Below are positions 32,501 to 37,274 of a DNA stretch of 64,000 bases, one piece after another; positions within the stretch are counted from its first letter, which is position 1; every line of letters starts with the position of its first letter. Origin of the DNA: Pectinophora gossypiella (taxonomy: Eukaryota; Arthropoda; Insecta; Lepidoptera; Gelechiidae); the NCBI RefSeq assembly GCF_024362695.1, contig NC_065406.1, forward strand, positions 9,982,001 through 10,046,000, written 5' to 3'. Below the pieces are notes generated by a model, which saw only the letters and a program-made list of their open reading frames with translations, was not told the origin of the DNA and did not search any database. A program made the translations under genes and the position numbers.

Positions 32501-33945
32501 CATTGTTTTAGTTATATTTTTACACTATAACCCTTTGCGCAGTGCTGTAAGTATTCCCTAAAGATCGGAAAGAAGAATACTTAAAAAAACTTATTTCCAA
32601 TCAAAACTGCCTTTTTCCAACTGTTTTGTTTCGCGTGACTCATCTTTCAGACGGGATACACGTCACGTTGCTCCACATTTATGGAGAACTGTCAAAATTT
32701 AGGAACACTCAACAGTGTTGCCGAAAACTACATTTGAGCTTCTAGTTTTTATCCCCATTGTGATAATAGGTAGATAAGATACTGTATTCAGGAGTTTCTT
32801 GCACCGCGCCTCAGCCAAAAACACGCGAAGTGGTGATAGATTGTTTTTGTAGGATAGCATTAATATAAAATAGAATCTTGACTTCCTAATGCCACTCATA
32901 ATAAATGTTCTCTGATGCCGACCTCATCTGTGGTCTGTGTTGGCTTCTGAGTTACAGCCGCGATGCTAAGTTATGTGTTCTGAGATGATCCTGCCTGCAT
33001 TGAAAATAACATAACATAAATAGCCTATATACGTCCCACTGCTGGGCACAGGCTTCCCCTCAATCAACCGGAAGAGGTATGGAGCATACTCCACCACGCT
33101 GCTTCACTGCGGGTTGGTGGAGGTATTTTTACGGCTAATAGTCGGGACCAACGGCTTAACGTGCCCTCCGAAGCGCGGAATCAACTTATTTTTTTCAGAC
33201 AATCAGGTGATTCAAGCCTGTAAAGACTTTACCAAACAAAGGACAGTCTCACAAAGTGATTTCGATAACGTCCCCATCGGGAATCGAACCCGGGTCTCCA
33301 GATCGTGAGCCTAATGCTCTAACCACTAGACCACAGAGGCTGTAAATTGCATTGAAAATAAGCTATTTTTATTGCGATGTAAGATACATAAAAAGTAAAA
33401 ACCATTGTTGCAGGTGGTAAAAGACAGCTGTATGCCGGAATACGACGAGCAGTTCGAGTGGGTGATACCACACGCGGAGCTGCATTCCAGACAGGTGGAG
33501 GTGACTGTCGCCACGCACAAGGGATTCCTCGCCGGCAGCCCCATCATAGGACAGGTATAACATTTGTTACTGTTGAAATTTCAGTTTCAGTGACTTTCCC
33601 CACGGCGCGGCGCAACGCGATTAGACGAAAAGTCAAAACGTGTCTATAGAATTACGGACTACTAATAACTTATGACGTCAGTCAAAAATGCGAAGCGTCG
33701 AGCTCTTTGTTACATGTTGTCTAATACTGGCAACCCTACACTACAGGTCAATGCGACATTCGAACCGAAAGGTCGCTTCGATGCCAGATTTATTCTCATA
33801 ATAATTATTTTTTATAAACATTGGTATGACGCTAAATAGCTAATTGCAATGATTTCAGGTAATAATTCATCTAAACCAGTACAATTTCCGGGAAGCAAAG
33901 ACTTTATGGTTCGATTTGCTGCCGGAGTCTGCACCCAAAGATTAG
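2054..33945 (+). CDS. Esyt2: Extended synaptotagmin (ER-plasma membrane tether, lipid transfer)
   Basis: E-Syts sit in the ER and bridge to the plasma membrane, moving lipids through an SMP domain and binding calcium and phosphoinositides through C2 domains. Coding exons: 2054-2056, 2492-2593, 6909-7106, 8116-8157, 9517-9657, 10979-11055, 13230-13296, 13573-13718, 14480-14600, 14762-14825, 15244-15350, one of 16707-16789, 17824-17918 or 18446-18528, then 20030-20078, 20675-20764, 20949-21035, 21125-21283, 21759-21911, 22159-22312, 31521-31616, 31700-31775, 32012-32104, 32185-32281, 33414-33554, 33859-33945. All junctions keep frame, giving about 810 residues with the first alternative exon, near the fly length. 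Order: hydrophobic hairpin (about 25-70), SMP (about 109-290), C2A (300-425), C2B (445-565), Ala/Pro-rich linker, and C2C (676-800). Introns hold most of the window's mobile DNA. AATAAA lies at 34465. Family call is firm; exon borders are read by eye. Confidence 0.93.
2686..3624. mobile_element. Foldback element with 345-bp inverted arms
   Basis: The left arm 2686-3030 and right arm 3280-3624 are reverse complements with only about two or three differences that I can see. They flank a 249-bp centre (3031-3279). The ends are GTGTGCGTCAAGCTAGC and its complement, and the 8-bp sequence TCCAACTT flanks both sides (2678-2685 and 3625-3632). The motif CGTCAAGCTAGC or its complement occurs six times: 2691-2702, 2842-2853, 3004-3015, 3295-3306, 3457-3468 and 3608-3619. 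There is no convincing coding frame. An 8-bp duplication fits hAT-like, P-like or Merlin-like transposases, but the family is not determined. The element lies in Esyt2 intron 2, between 2593 and 6909. Confidence 0.85.
3633..5211. other. AT-rich Esyt2 intron sequence
   Basis: No coding region is visible. The sequence near 3795-3835 (ACTTTATTGCACAAACAGG) looks like the reversed 3' tail of a LINE, seen again near 6450. The rest shows no structure I can support. Confidence 0.4.
5212..5402 (+). mobile_element. tRNA-derived SINE, 5'-truncated copy (family 1)
   Basis: It matches the body and tail of the copies at 11193-11508 and 53018-53336, including CGTGCTTCGGAAGGCACG, the GGCGGCTCAATAGTA segment and the end CCCACACGATAGAAGAAGAAG. 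The tRNA-like head is missing. It resembles the Metulj-type SINEs known from butterflies; that family name is from memory and needs a library search. Confidence 0.75.
5746..6308 (+). mobile_element. Non-autonomous Helitron remnant
   Basis: It begins with TC after an A (5745) and ends in CTAG (6305-6308) before a T, the A/T insertion pattern of Helitrons. A short hairpin, CGCGAC at 6276-6281 pairing with GTCGCG at 6291-6296, sits about 8 bases before the CTAG, as in Helitron 3' ends. Inside are about three diverged copies of a unit with ACTTGAAATTTGG and GTTAGCGGGAAAAAA, plus a short CTGACTGA tandem run near 5768-5788. No helicase frame is present. Confidence 0.65.
6436..6600 (-). repeat. Probable LINE 3'-tail fragment
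   Basis: The segment from ACTTTATTGCACC to CCAGACAACC resembles 10490-10600, which also contains CCAGACAACCTTAGGGTG. The matching pair in different introns and the reversed AATAAAGT-like end suggest dispersed 3' ends of a non-LTR element. The family is not determined. Confidence 0.35.
6760..6860 (-). repeat. Dispersed repeat fragment
   Basis: CGGTTCATCAT, TTTGGACT and GCTGTAAGTTGCC recur in order at 8630-8690 (same strand) and, reversed, at 46725-46800. Three diverged copies in one window indicate a dispersed repeat, probably a SINE or LINE tail. Confidence 0.4.
8345..8695 (-). repeat. Degenerate dispersed repeats in an Esyt2 intron
   Basis: The stretch 8445-8490 (CCGAGAGCTTGACGCTCCC, then CCAGATCTCT) resembles 15030-15085. 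The stretch 8630-8690 resembles 6790-6850 and 46725-46800. Both look like old interspersed repeat copies with no coding capacity. Confidence 0.35.
9792..9850. repeat. Short inverted repeat
   Basis: AGTAAAAATCTTTATT and AATAAAGATCTTTACT are nearly perfect complements separated by a few bases around TCTAGAGG. It may be the remains of a small hairpin element; no target duplication is clear. Confidence 0.4.
10798..10955. mobile_element. Small MITE-like inverted repeat
   Basis: The left end GGCTGCGTTTCCAATGACGC and the complement of the right end, GGCCGGGTTTCCACTGACGC, match over most of their length. Matches continue inward to GACCAATCAC on one side and GTGATTGGTC on the other. It ends 23 bases before the exon at 10979. 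Similar GCGGAG and TGTGATTGGTC segments appear near 52300-52395 and 58185-58300. Confidence 0.6.
11193..11508 (-). mobile_element. tRNA-derived SINE, near full length (family 1)
   Basis: Read on the minus strand it starts with a tRNA-like head (box A-like TGGTCCAGTGG, box B-like GGGTTCGAATCCC, about 11434-11508), then the conserved body, and ends with CCCACACAATAGAAGAAG. The head would be transcribed by RNA polymerase III. The Tc1-like transposon is inserted a few bases from its head. Confidence 0.8.
11516..13155 (+). mobile_element. Tc1-like DNA transposon, complete
   Basis: The ends are TACACTTCTCATCAAAAAAA and its complement, identical for 29 bases. TA dinucleotides flank the element at 11514-11515 and 13156-13157, as expected for Tc1/mariner insertion. 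It is 1,640 bp and contains one uninterrupted transposase frame. It lies in the Esyt2 intron between exons ending at 11055 and starting at 13230, in the same orientation as the gene. Clean ends and an open frame suggest recent insertion. Confidence 0.9.
11856..12884 (+). CDS. Tc1-like transposase, DD34E type
   Basis: This 342-residue enzyme would cut and paste its own element at TA sites. The N-terminal part (about residues 8-110) has two helix-turn-helix units joined by a GSGRNR linker, the paired-like DNA-binding region of Tc1 transposases. The catalytic triad is visible: Asp150 in LFSDE, Asp244 in MHDNARAH and Glu279 in NPIEHLWDE, with 34 residues between the last two. The WPARSPDMNPIE block is a family hallmark. 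Length agrees with Tc1 transposases (about 340), and the frame is uninterrupted from ATG to TAA. It may therefore be active, which sequence alone cannot prove. Confidence 0.93.
   Translation: MDTSPTEAAQLVALLDSGLSQRVVAARLHLSLSSVHRVYKRYRETCLFTRRSGSGRNRVTSERDDRFIVTTSLRNRRLNAFQLQQRLRVVRRVAVSDSTIRRRLKDRGLVPHKPANGPKLTADHRRARLNFAREHLNWSYLQWSKVLFSDECKIMLYGNDGRNKVYRRDGERYAQCCIEEKVSYGGGSWTVWGGISADGKTELAFVSGPRLPALNCHRYVEECLEPHVMLYAHFIGNGFIFMHDNARAHTAGVVRDYLNEVDISIMEWPARSPDMNPIEHLWDELKRRIRARDPAPETLSQLQDAIQEEWDNIPQHVIVTLIRSMKNRMEAVIRARGGNTSY
13908..14198 (-). mobile_element. tRNA-derived SINE (family 2)
   Basis: It has the same order as the copy at 33010-33345: tail with CCCCTCAATCAACCGG, body, then GGGAATCGAACCCGG and CTAACATTGTAACCACTAG of the reversed tRNA-like head. 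It is more diverged than the 33010 copy and lies in an Esyt2 intron. Confidence 0.7.
14925..15180. repeat. Degenerate interspersed repeat
   Basis: CGCCGAGAGTTTTTATTCCC and GTCAACCGAGTGTCGCCAGA resemble part of 8445-8490. The copy ends about 60 bases before the Esyt2 exon at 15244. The short frames across it look incidental. Confidence 0.35.
15351..16706. other. Esyt2 intron before the alternative exons
   Basis: It is mostly AT-rich. I see no repeat family or coding region. It separates the constant C2A exon ending at 15350 from the first of three alternative exons. Confidence 0.4.
16707..16789 (+). CDS. Esyt2: Esyt2 alternative C2A exon A
   Basis: It encodes ARIMSVGQALEVEVFDKD, then EGNNDDKLG, the C2A strand and third calcium-binding loop. 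It enters in phase 0 and leaves with two bases of an Arg or Ser codon, the same phases as exons B and C. The donor GTAAGT is strong. FDKD with the later Asp pair supplies the acidic loop residues expected of a calcium-binding C2 domain. Confidence 0.85.
17824..17918 (+). CDS. Esyt2: Esyt2 alternative C2A exon B
   Basis: It encodes AIISSRESQTLQCELWDWD, then PGMGIQNDDYLG, homologous in position to exons A and C but four residues longer in the loop. Entry and exit phases match. The acceptor (TTTGTCCGAAG) has a short pyrimidine tract and the donor GTCCGT is weak. A shorter form starting at 17851 would also keep frame. Confidence 0.75.
18446..18528 (+). CDS. Esyt2: Esyt2 alternative C2A exon C
   Basis: It encodes SMLVCSETRLVIKLYDWD, then RAGRDEKLG, again the C2A strand and loop 3. 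At 83 bases it has the same length and phases as exon A. The acceptor follows GTTGTGCAG and the donor is GTCTGT. Joining A, B and C to one another would repeat the same strand and loop, so one is probably chosen per transcript. Confidence 0.8.
18895..19181 (-). mobile_element. tRNA-derived SINE (family 1)
   Basis: On the minus strand it has a tRNA-like head (GGGATTTGAACCCGGGATCT region near 19128-19175), the common body, and a tail ending near GTGGGTTGTGAGG. A deletion near 19090 removes part of the body seen in other copies. Confidence 0.75.
19182..20029. other. AT-rich Esyt2 intron sequence
   Basis: No coding region, repeat family or strong structure can be supported here. It runs up to the constant exon at 20030-20078, which all three alternative exons would join. 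Confidence 0.4.
20250..20635. mobile_element. MITE with long terminal inverted repeats
   Basis: The left segment (about 20250-20335) and right segment (about 20548-20635) are inverted copies, sharing CTAATTTTATTTTAAGTTAT and GAAAAGGAAAGGGACGG. The centre of about 200 bp has no coding frame. The element ends about 40 bases before the exon at 20675 and could affect its branch point. The target duplication is not clear. Confidence 0.7.
21417..21558. mobile_element. Hairpin MITE flanked by TTAA
   Basis: The left half (AATGGCCACAT ... GCAATATTG ... TTGACATTTG) and right half (CAAATGTCAAA ... CAATATTG ... ATGTAGCCATT) are inverted copies about 65 bases long. TTAA lies at both edges (21417-21420 and 21555-21558), as with piggyBac-type insertion, although TTAA may simply be part of the repeat. 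Confidence 0.6.
22720..23002 (-). repeat. LTR of the gypsy-type provirus (its 3' LTR)
   Basis: 283 bp, TG at one end and CA at the other, and identical base for base to 30810-31092 by my reading. A purine-rich tract (GGGGGAAG on the minus strand, just inside at 23003-23012) fits the plus-strand primer site beside the 3' LTR of a minus-strand provirus. Confidence 0.92.
23079..24818 (-). CDS. env: Provirus envelope glycoprotein (env)
   Basis: A 579-residue frame from the first ATG. Errantivirus Env is a membrane fusion protein related to baculovirus F. A furin-like site RSKR is at residues 79-82, followed by a hydrophobic, Gly-containing stretch consistent with a fusion peptide. Coiled-coil-like segments follow, and a single membrane segment lies near residues 525-550 before a short cytoplasmic tail. 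No signal peptide is present at this ATG. The frame stays open upstream to a possible splice acceptor (CAG at 24889-24891, minus strand), so the true N-terminus is probably made by splicing. The frame has no visible breaks. Confidence 0.85.
   Translation of the reverse strand: MGHMKITNEDLNILIPVDVSFILPHLQNINSAIGTCRFLCQQNEVLEDIECHNSLQPLQSRYQDVMRDNVAISHLISKRSKRAAWFAGVGTVFKHVFGTMDEDDAIRYNSALQTLQNKSERLTSLIEDNILLAKSAISNFNETINTINTNEARLNDAVEKLSLNLKNLSIISDVFNVRLSINEIINTIETSLLTLSFKVDDILNAILFAKSNVLYPAILNPTQLYNELINSVNNLPRYREFPIKIELDSIHKIMIISELSCYSVDNKIIFVFKVPLVHHMKYYLYQNIPLPVPHDSQNPSSYAMIIPTTRYIAISEDKTSYCTLSQLDQCKQIGSQLFICSKLNEYSSVDTSSNCELEIITKSVVSLPKSCNSRFLTGKINIWERIKDDKWLYVQSENNKLSIECKTDLSEFSLSGTGILNLPDNCIAYFKNIRLLSKSSSKIYVNEVNSDFNIINDSCCNLDKYKSQLPSITYVNLTSLNIDSLSGIKHKTDDLITELKSLKNQPNITETLYYTYPTLSVISVLSIVLIVIYIMLKSKYCKLCRSPVTKPENLNNPENPESIEITELPSTSHPRLKVG
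24968..29449 (-). CDS. pol: Provirus Pol polyprotein: protease, RT, RNase H, integrase
   Basis: The frame is open from 29449 and overlaps the end of gag by 13 bases; its first methionine-type start would be a non-ATG codon near 29383, so expression by frameshift is likely. Counting from 29383: five 22-residue repeats (about 6-115), aspartic protease motif VDTGSC (about 175), reverse transcriptase with YLDD (about 590), RNase H starting near TCDAS (about 738), a Pro-rich linker (about 900-970), and integrase with an HHCC zinc finger (about 1133-1180) and catalytic Asp, Asp, Glu near 1209, 1266 and 1306. No stop interrupts it. The domain order and the RNase H-to-integrase linker fit Ty3/gypsy elements. 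Confidence 0.93.
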   Translation of the reverse strand, partial: KFKLNNVSDRRRTGQTFNKADVLTLSTTVSSESKRTNRQGNQPQTDSPHTVSSESKRTNRQGNQPQTASPHTVSSESKKTNRQGNQPQTDSPHTVSSEPKKTNRQGNQPQIDSPHIVSCKPKNTNRQGNQTQTDNPRSVSTVSDKGQTTTPITATTTNPSKSNQHKIYEVTSNTNKKFLPHIVLKTVVADRPLSFLVDTGSCVSLIKKQAIKYLPALDDHIIQLKGIDSNDKIMATSGSFQLNLFPKVIPDMSHRFHVVDTISLDYDGILGSDLLNNQNGKIDYNKNTLQIRSVIVKMKYCKPIYTISPRTETVIECTVQNPEMKEGIIVDQHLSESLLIANCVVKVKPNNRINISVINTSEGPVTIDSDLNLKIDPLDVSSIAIKETSQNPCVSARDRTQKVLDMLRISHLNSEEKSSLLEVCSKYSDVFHLPDDKLTFTTKIQHQIKTSNETPIHTKSYRFPECHKEEVKRQMDKMLDQEIIVPSISPWSSPIWVVPKKMDASGERKWRIVIDYRKLNDITIGETYPIPQIAEILDQLGNSKYFSTLDLASGFHQIKVSEEDAQKTAFSVPQGHFQFNRMPFGLKNAPSTFQRLMNTCLTGLQGIKCFVYLDDIVIYSHDLDMHIKHLSEVFQRLRNFNLKLQPDKCEFLRKEVSYLGHIISDQGVRPNPEKVKAVTHFPKPTSAKDIKSFLGLVSYYRRFIKDFSKISKPLTALLKKDTPFVWTNEQQLAFEELKSQLTSAPVLIYPDFTKPFILTCDASNYAISAILSQGEVGKEQPVGYASRTLNKSECNYSTTEKELLAVLFGCKTFRPYLYGRKFLIVTDHRPLKWLFNHTDPSSKLQRWRLKLAEYEYEIIYRKGKLNSAADALSRYPVNPITTPEQILVDEDLFPELNPLSLNPEIDPLFENPDISEDLTNPSIPTNPEALITSEAPASPAAPVTPEVPANPDAVLNPENNMQNPIVVPSPENPLDPLQFLNDDDTYSKCLKAINNKSFTPNVTIIEHNEELLKSKCKIIIIPTSVDMDESNPYVEDILTNHEAANEFMEKERTLQTSNILKTNNKIFHFLFTKVHHFDETTYSDIFQSLKYLRNELLISEENVTEIAISDFKNPFENLAYLRIYNIILYLFNNTNITVNIHHNTLIYPVLSEIPKILKENHDIPIAGHLGSTKMYNRIREKYLWKHMRSDVENYVKNCSECQINKALRRTNRAPMQITTTSTSPFERISLDIVGPLPEAGTNKLKFILTLQDDLSKYSVAYPISNATAEETCECLVHFISLFGIPKIILTDQGTNFTAELFKRTCDLLKIKQLWSSPYHPQTQGALERSHSTLKEYLKSYVNENQTNWHIYVYTAMLAYNTNIHTTTQFTPYELLFGHKPHIPDSIYELRSDTTYPEYVKRLQHRLKFSRGKAIENINKSKEQSKNYYDQRSRPANYKTGDLVYLKNHLRLRKALSPIWKGPYKIIKVHSNNTLTLLINRRHVRHHFDEVKPA
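29040..29380 (-). repeat. Five tandem 66-bp repeats inside pol
   Basis: Five head-to-tail 66-base units encode variants of a 22-residue block with the core NRQGNQPQ. The three units nearest the pol start are most alike; those nearest the protease are more diverged. The repeats lie between the frameshift site and the protease, and do not resemble a known enzyme domain. Confidence 0.9.
29437..30366 (-). CDS. gag: Provirus Gag protein
   Basis: A 309-residue structural protein from ATG at 30366 to TAA at 29437. The first two thirds are helical and match the general form of gypsy capsid proteins, with a region around ENFGEKKHYTHLLSELQS (about 90-107). A single CCHC zinc knuckle, CRYCKNPGHTIDKC (about residues 236-249), would bind RNA. 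The tail is rich in Asn, Arg and Phe. The frame is unbroken. Confidence 0.9.
   Translation of the reverse strand: MATASGSTTTIKEIDLNILTKFIFKFDGNRERLNAFLSNCRNAIDLAALSQRDILFKYILSQLEGRAESACSIKDFENWDQLEEFLKENFGEKKHYTHLLSELQSCRQNNNEPVNHFALRIETCLSKLLTEINVSIPTKKKGELAGRVAAMEDLALHTFVMGLTPNLSTIVRCKDPSTLNEAINFAISEDKISQNLHKKQTHNNFFERSRPSQKAPTNNPQPLALTQSPHTSNVPICRYCKNPGHTIDKCRKREYNNNRARQSFSGQPFRPNFNSRNVNFVNEVYPSTPDNPGYTVEPSAEDNNAENLN
29440..29449 (-). promoter_or_regulatory. Probable -1 frameshift site between gag and pol
   Basis: On the minus strand two overlapping slippery heptamers, A AAT TTA (29443-29449) and T TTA AAC (29440-29446), sit in the gag frame directly before its TAA stop. A -1 slip on the second makes the next codon CTA, which is in the pol frame. 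The motif class is established for retroviruses and coronaviruses; its use here is inferred. Confidence 0.7.
30810..31092 (-). repeat. LTR of the gypsy-type provirus (its 5' LTR)
   Basis: Identical to 22720-23002. It would drive minus-strand transcription through gag, pol and env. The probable primer-binding site begins two bases inside it. The target duplication GTAC follows at 31093-31096. Confidence 0.92.
33010..33345 (-). mobile_element. tRNA-derived SINE, near full length (family 2)
   Basis: On the minus strand: tRNA-like head with TGGTCTAGTGGTTAGAGC and GGGTTCGATTCCC (about 33270-33345), the shared body with GACCAACGGCTTAACGTGCC (plus strand), and a tail containing GGGGAAGCCTGTGCCCAGC. 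It lies in the Esyt2 intron before the exon at 33414. Confidence 0.8.
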
Positions 33946-34899
33946 AATTATGTAGAATGGCCTGTCAATTATGATTTTTCTATGTTTACCTTTTTTTTCT
34001 ACCTATCCCTATATTCGGACATTTGCCATAATATATGATCTGTCTTGGTCGTGATATTTGTGCACTGTTTATTTGTGTAAGTCATGTGAAACTAAATTCT
34101 CTAACTATTGCTTTTGCAAGGGCTCTGCAGATGTTTATTTACAATTTATTTATTGTGTATTCTAAATACTTTTATTCTGTAAGCCTTTGTTAATCATAGT
34201 CGAACTTTACTTATTTATACTTGTTACATCATTTTACAAATGTTCCTGTTGAGAATGCATCTATTTATATCTGTAAATGGAGTGTGTAATCTTTTTATCT
34301 TGTGTAATTATTTTTTCTTAATTTAACAAATACTGTTTGAATATATCTGTTAATCTTATATTTCAGCTTATGAAGCATTATTGTATGCATTTATTTTGGA
34401 TAGTTTAAAAAACTATTTTTGTTTTGATACATGCAACGCTTTAAGTGTATGCCTTTATTTACTTAATAAAGTATTGAAAGAAGTGTAACATGTATTGTTT
34501 TTAATTTTATAAGACATTCCTCTTCAAAATAACAATAAAAAGCTAGGTAGCCTATAAAAAGTGCTTTATTCTTCACATTCAGATCAAATTGAATGTTATA
34601 GTTATCATAAATTACAGTCTTTCATAAGATTCAATACATTGATGTAACCACACTCTTGCTGTCAGAGTACTGAAAATTGATGAACACTTCACAGGTATCT
34701 GCACAGATTTGTGTACCAGTATACAAAATAAACCAGAAACATGGCAGTTCCCAGCTAGTAATATAATTTATTATACTATGTAATTAAGAACAAAACATCA
34801 ATTATTCAATTTCTCTGTGACATTTCAAGGTATCAAAAAGTAATACAGTTGTTGTTTCTTCCCTATCTTAAAAATAATTTTAACACACTATTTGTACTA
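33946..34899. other. Convergent 3' untranslated regions of Esyt2 and Cbp20
   Basis: AATAAA at 34465-34470 serves Esyt2 on the plus strand. TTTATT at 34565-34570 is the reversed signal for Cbp20. The two genes therefore end within about 100 bases of each other. Confidence 0.7.
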
Positions 34900-36000
34900 T
34901 CAGCGTTCCAAAGTATTTGGGGTAATTTTTTGGGCAATGATTTTGCCATAGCCACCACGTCCACCATCATAGTCAGTTCTGTATTCGTCTCGAACCTTGG
35001 AATGAAAGCAAAAGATAATATTGATTAAAAAGGTACAAGTTTGAGGATATCCTACATTGCTCTATTTAAAAAAAATTATCATGATCTTTGGCTTAAACTA
35101 CAGGGTAAAAGTAGTCTTGAATTGAAGGTTTAAATTTATAGACAAATGATATTACAAAGTCCTATCCTGTGACTCAGGTATAGGTATGTATAATAGAATG
35201 GATGCACAAAAATTCCATAAAAAATTATGGTTCCCCGTAAGAATAGCATATTTGATTGATTCTTATGTCTAATATGAAGTAATACTTGTTTCTTATCAAT
35301 AATAGAATTCACTTAATGACACATAAAAAACACGTAAACTCATTCATACCCATTCTTTTGTCCATCCGCTAATTATATAACATATAAATAGTATCAGAAT
35401 AAGCTATTTACCTGTCCGCCGGTCTTGCCACGTCCATACTGCCTGCCCTCAATAAAACCAGCATCCCAATCACAACGGATAATTCTGTCATCCAGTCTTG
35501 TGCCATTTATATACCTGTGAAAGTACAAAGTAGAAAATTGTAAGTTCTGTATTACAATTAAGACTAGGAAATTAGTGAACATGAATTAAAAATATTTTTA
35601 TAATTGAATCAATTCAAAACCTCACCTCATACAATCTTCAGCATCTGGCCTAGTATAATATTCTACAAAACAGAATCCACACGGCGTTTTTTTGTATTTG
35701 TCCAAGCCCATTATGACTCTCCTGATGTCACCGCATCGGGAAAACAGTTCATAGATTTGTTCTTCAGTTGTATAAAACGACAAGTTTCCAATGTAGAGTG
35801 TGGATGATGCTCGTAGTAATTTTTCTTGTTCACTCCTGGAACCCTGGAATGAGACAATATTCTTGTCGGTTGATGCCTGGCAAACAATTCACATCAACTG
35901 CAAAATAAGAAAAAGTCGTAAATATGATCAAAATATTAGTGACGATTTGTACCTTGAAATGCTGATCACGGTACGAACTAATTTCGATAGAAGAATTCAT
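34900..36000 (-). CDS. Cbp20: Nuclear cap-binding protein subunit 2 (CBP20)
   Basis: CBP20 binds the 7-methylguanosine cap of new transcripts in the nucleus together with CBP80, and supports splicing, export and small-RNA processing. Four exons: 35953-36000, 35626-35843, 35412-35514 and 34900-34995 (minus strand), giving about 154 residues, close to the human protein. The single RNA-recognition motif is complete: RNP2 LYIGNL and RNP1 CGFCFVEYY, with tyrosines in the N-terminal segment and the conserved CDWDAGF and GRQYGRGKTGGQVRDEYR blocks used in cap binding. The C-terminus is Gly-rich. Introns have standard borders. It is transcribed away from the ADIP-family gene and towards Esyt2. Confidence 0.96.
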
Positions 36001-36187
36001 AGTATCGTATCCTCGTTTCATGCCTCCGCTACTTCACTTATAAAATATTTATTAAAAACTAAAGCACTGCGCTGAAATTTACAAAAATCAAGTAGACAGA
36101 GAAATTACAACGCAACGTAGCCCTCGTTTCTATCACTGACACTGACAGATTGATTTTTAAAAATAACACGCATTCTAGAAGTTTTGG

Positions 36188-36594
36188 GGGCTTTTTGGCG
36201 GGAGGCGGGAACGGGACAGTTGCTTTCTTCATTGAATAATCTAAATAATTAATACGAAGTGGTGTTTTGTGGTTAATGATCGCATTAAGTTAGTCGGAAG
36301 ACATTCGCGAGTGTTATTATATTGGAGTATTCAATAAACAAAGTGTATCTGCCTATTTTCGCTTCGTGTCAGGAAGCCGCTTCATAACTCAAAAGTTTAT
36401 GCGGACTTTTGAGTTAATTCGTTTGGGGTTCGGAGTAGGAGTCTACTCCGAGGGTGGGGGCTTAGGTTTCATCATCATCACCTTTCATCATTTCATTAAT
36501 CATCAAGAAGAAAAATACGTCAGACATGGCTGTATGGGCATAGTTCCCTTTGCCTTACCCTTCGGGGAAAACCAAACCAAAAAAAAAAAAAAAA
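36188..36594 (+). mobile_element. Truncated retrocopy with A tail and 13-bp duplication
   Basis: The 13-mer CTAGAAGTTTTGG occurs at 36175-36187 and again at 36595-36607. The second copy directly follows a run of A (about 36579-36594). The inserted sequence has CATCATCATCACC and a GCCTTACCCTTCGGGGAAAA end typical of LINE 3' untranslated tails. The parent family is not determined. Confidence 0.7.
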
Positions 36595-37035
36595 CTAGAA
36601 GTTTTGGCCCTTTTGGCCAAAGCCAGAATACAAATGTTTTGAGTCATGAGCCCCATTACACGGTTAGTTATTCGTCAATAAAATTCAATATATATAGTCA
36701 ACGGGAAAATTACGGAATTTCGGCATACCGTGCACCACCGTGAAGTTTAATTATAATTTACTGTATTTTACGTTGTTGTTGTTTAGTATTATTATATTTC
36801 ACGTTGTCATCGTCCATAGAACAATACGGGCCTCCGCTCGTCATACAACGGAAGGTAGTCGTGAAAAACCATTCACCTTCAGCACGGCAAGTTTTAAATG
36901 GTAATATTTTATATTTTTATATGGCAACAGTAAAAGTTTTATTGTCTATGGATAGGTCATTTCATTCTGCATCCATTCATATATAATTTATGCCACTTTG
37001 TTCCTTATTGTAATCATAATAAGCTAAAATATCGG

Positions 37036-37125
37036 CTGCGGTCACCTGAACGCCTTTCGGCGTTCACGGTAAGCGGTGCGAAAAAAATCCGCAAAATCCG
37101 AACGCCAAAAGGCGTCATTGGGAAA
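37036..37125. repeat. GC-rich short hairpin in AT-rich sequence
   Basis: GAACGCCTTTCGGCGTTC (about 37050-37067) folds on itself, and CCGAACGCCAAAAGGCGTC follows about 30 bases later. The composition differs sharply from the flanks. The function is unknown; it may be a small dispersed element. Confidence 0.4.
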
Positions 37126-37274
37126 TAAGAGGTTAACTGTTGAATATTTTATTTTAGTATTGGTTTGCAGTTGTTTCTGGAATTAAATAAAGTTAGTAAT
37201 TAAACATTTGTTTTAGCTCTTTCTGTAAAATAATAGCTTAATAATAAGATATTATTATTATAACTATTCATATA

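Larger units (their letters stand above)
36001..37274. promoter_or_regulatory. Divergent upstream region of Cbp20 and the ADIP-family gene
   Basis: The start codons are 1,274 bp apart. About 407 bp of that is an inserted retrocopy (36188-36594). The ADIP-side part is AT-rich apart from a GC-rich hairpin near 37050. Any shared promoter is inferred from position. Confidence 0.45.

Noticed and set aside
36366..36743. 125-residue plus-strand frame
   Set aside because: It crosses a LINE-tail retrocopy, its A run and the target duplication, so it is not a gene.
37050..37067. Bacterial-type transcription terminator
   Set aside because: The hairpin is real but the context is an animal genome, and no T run follows.
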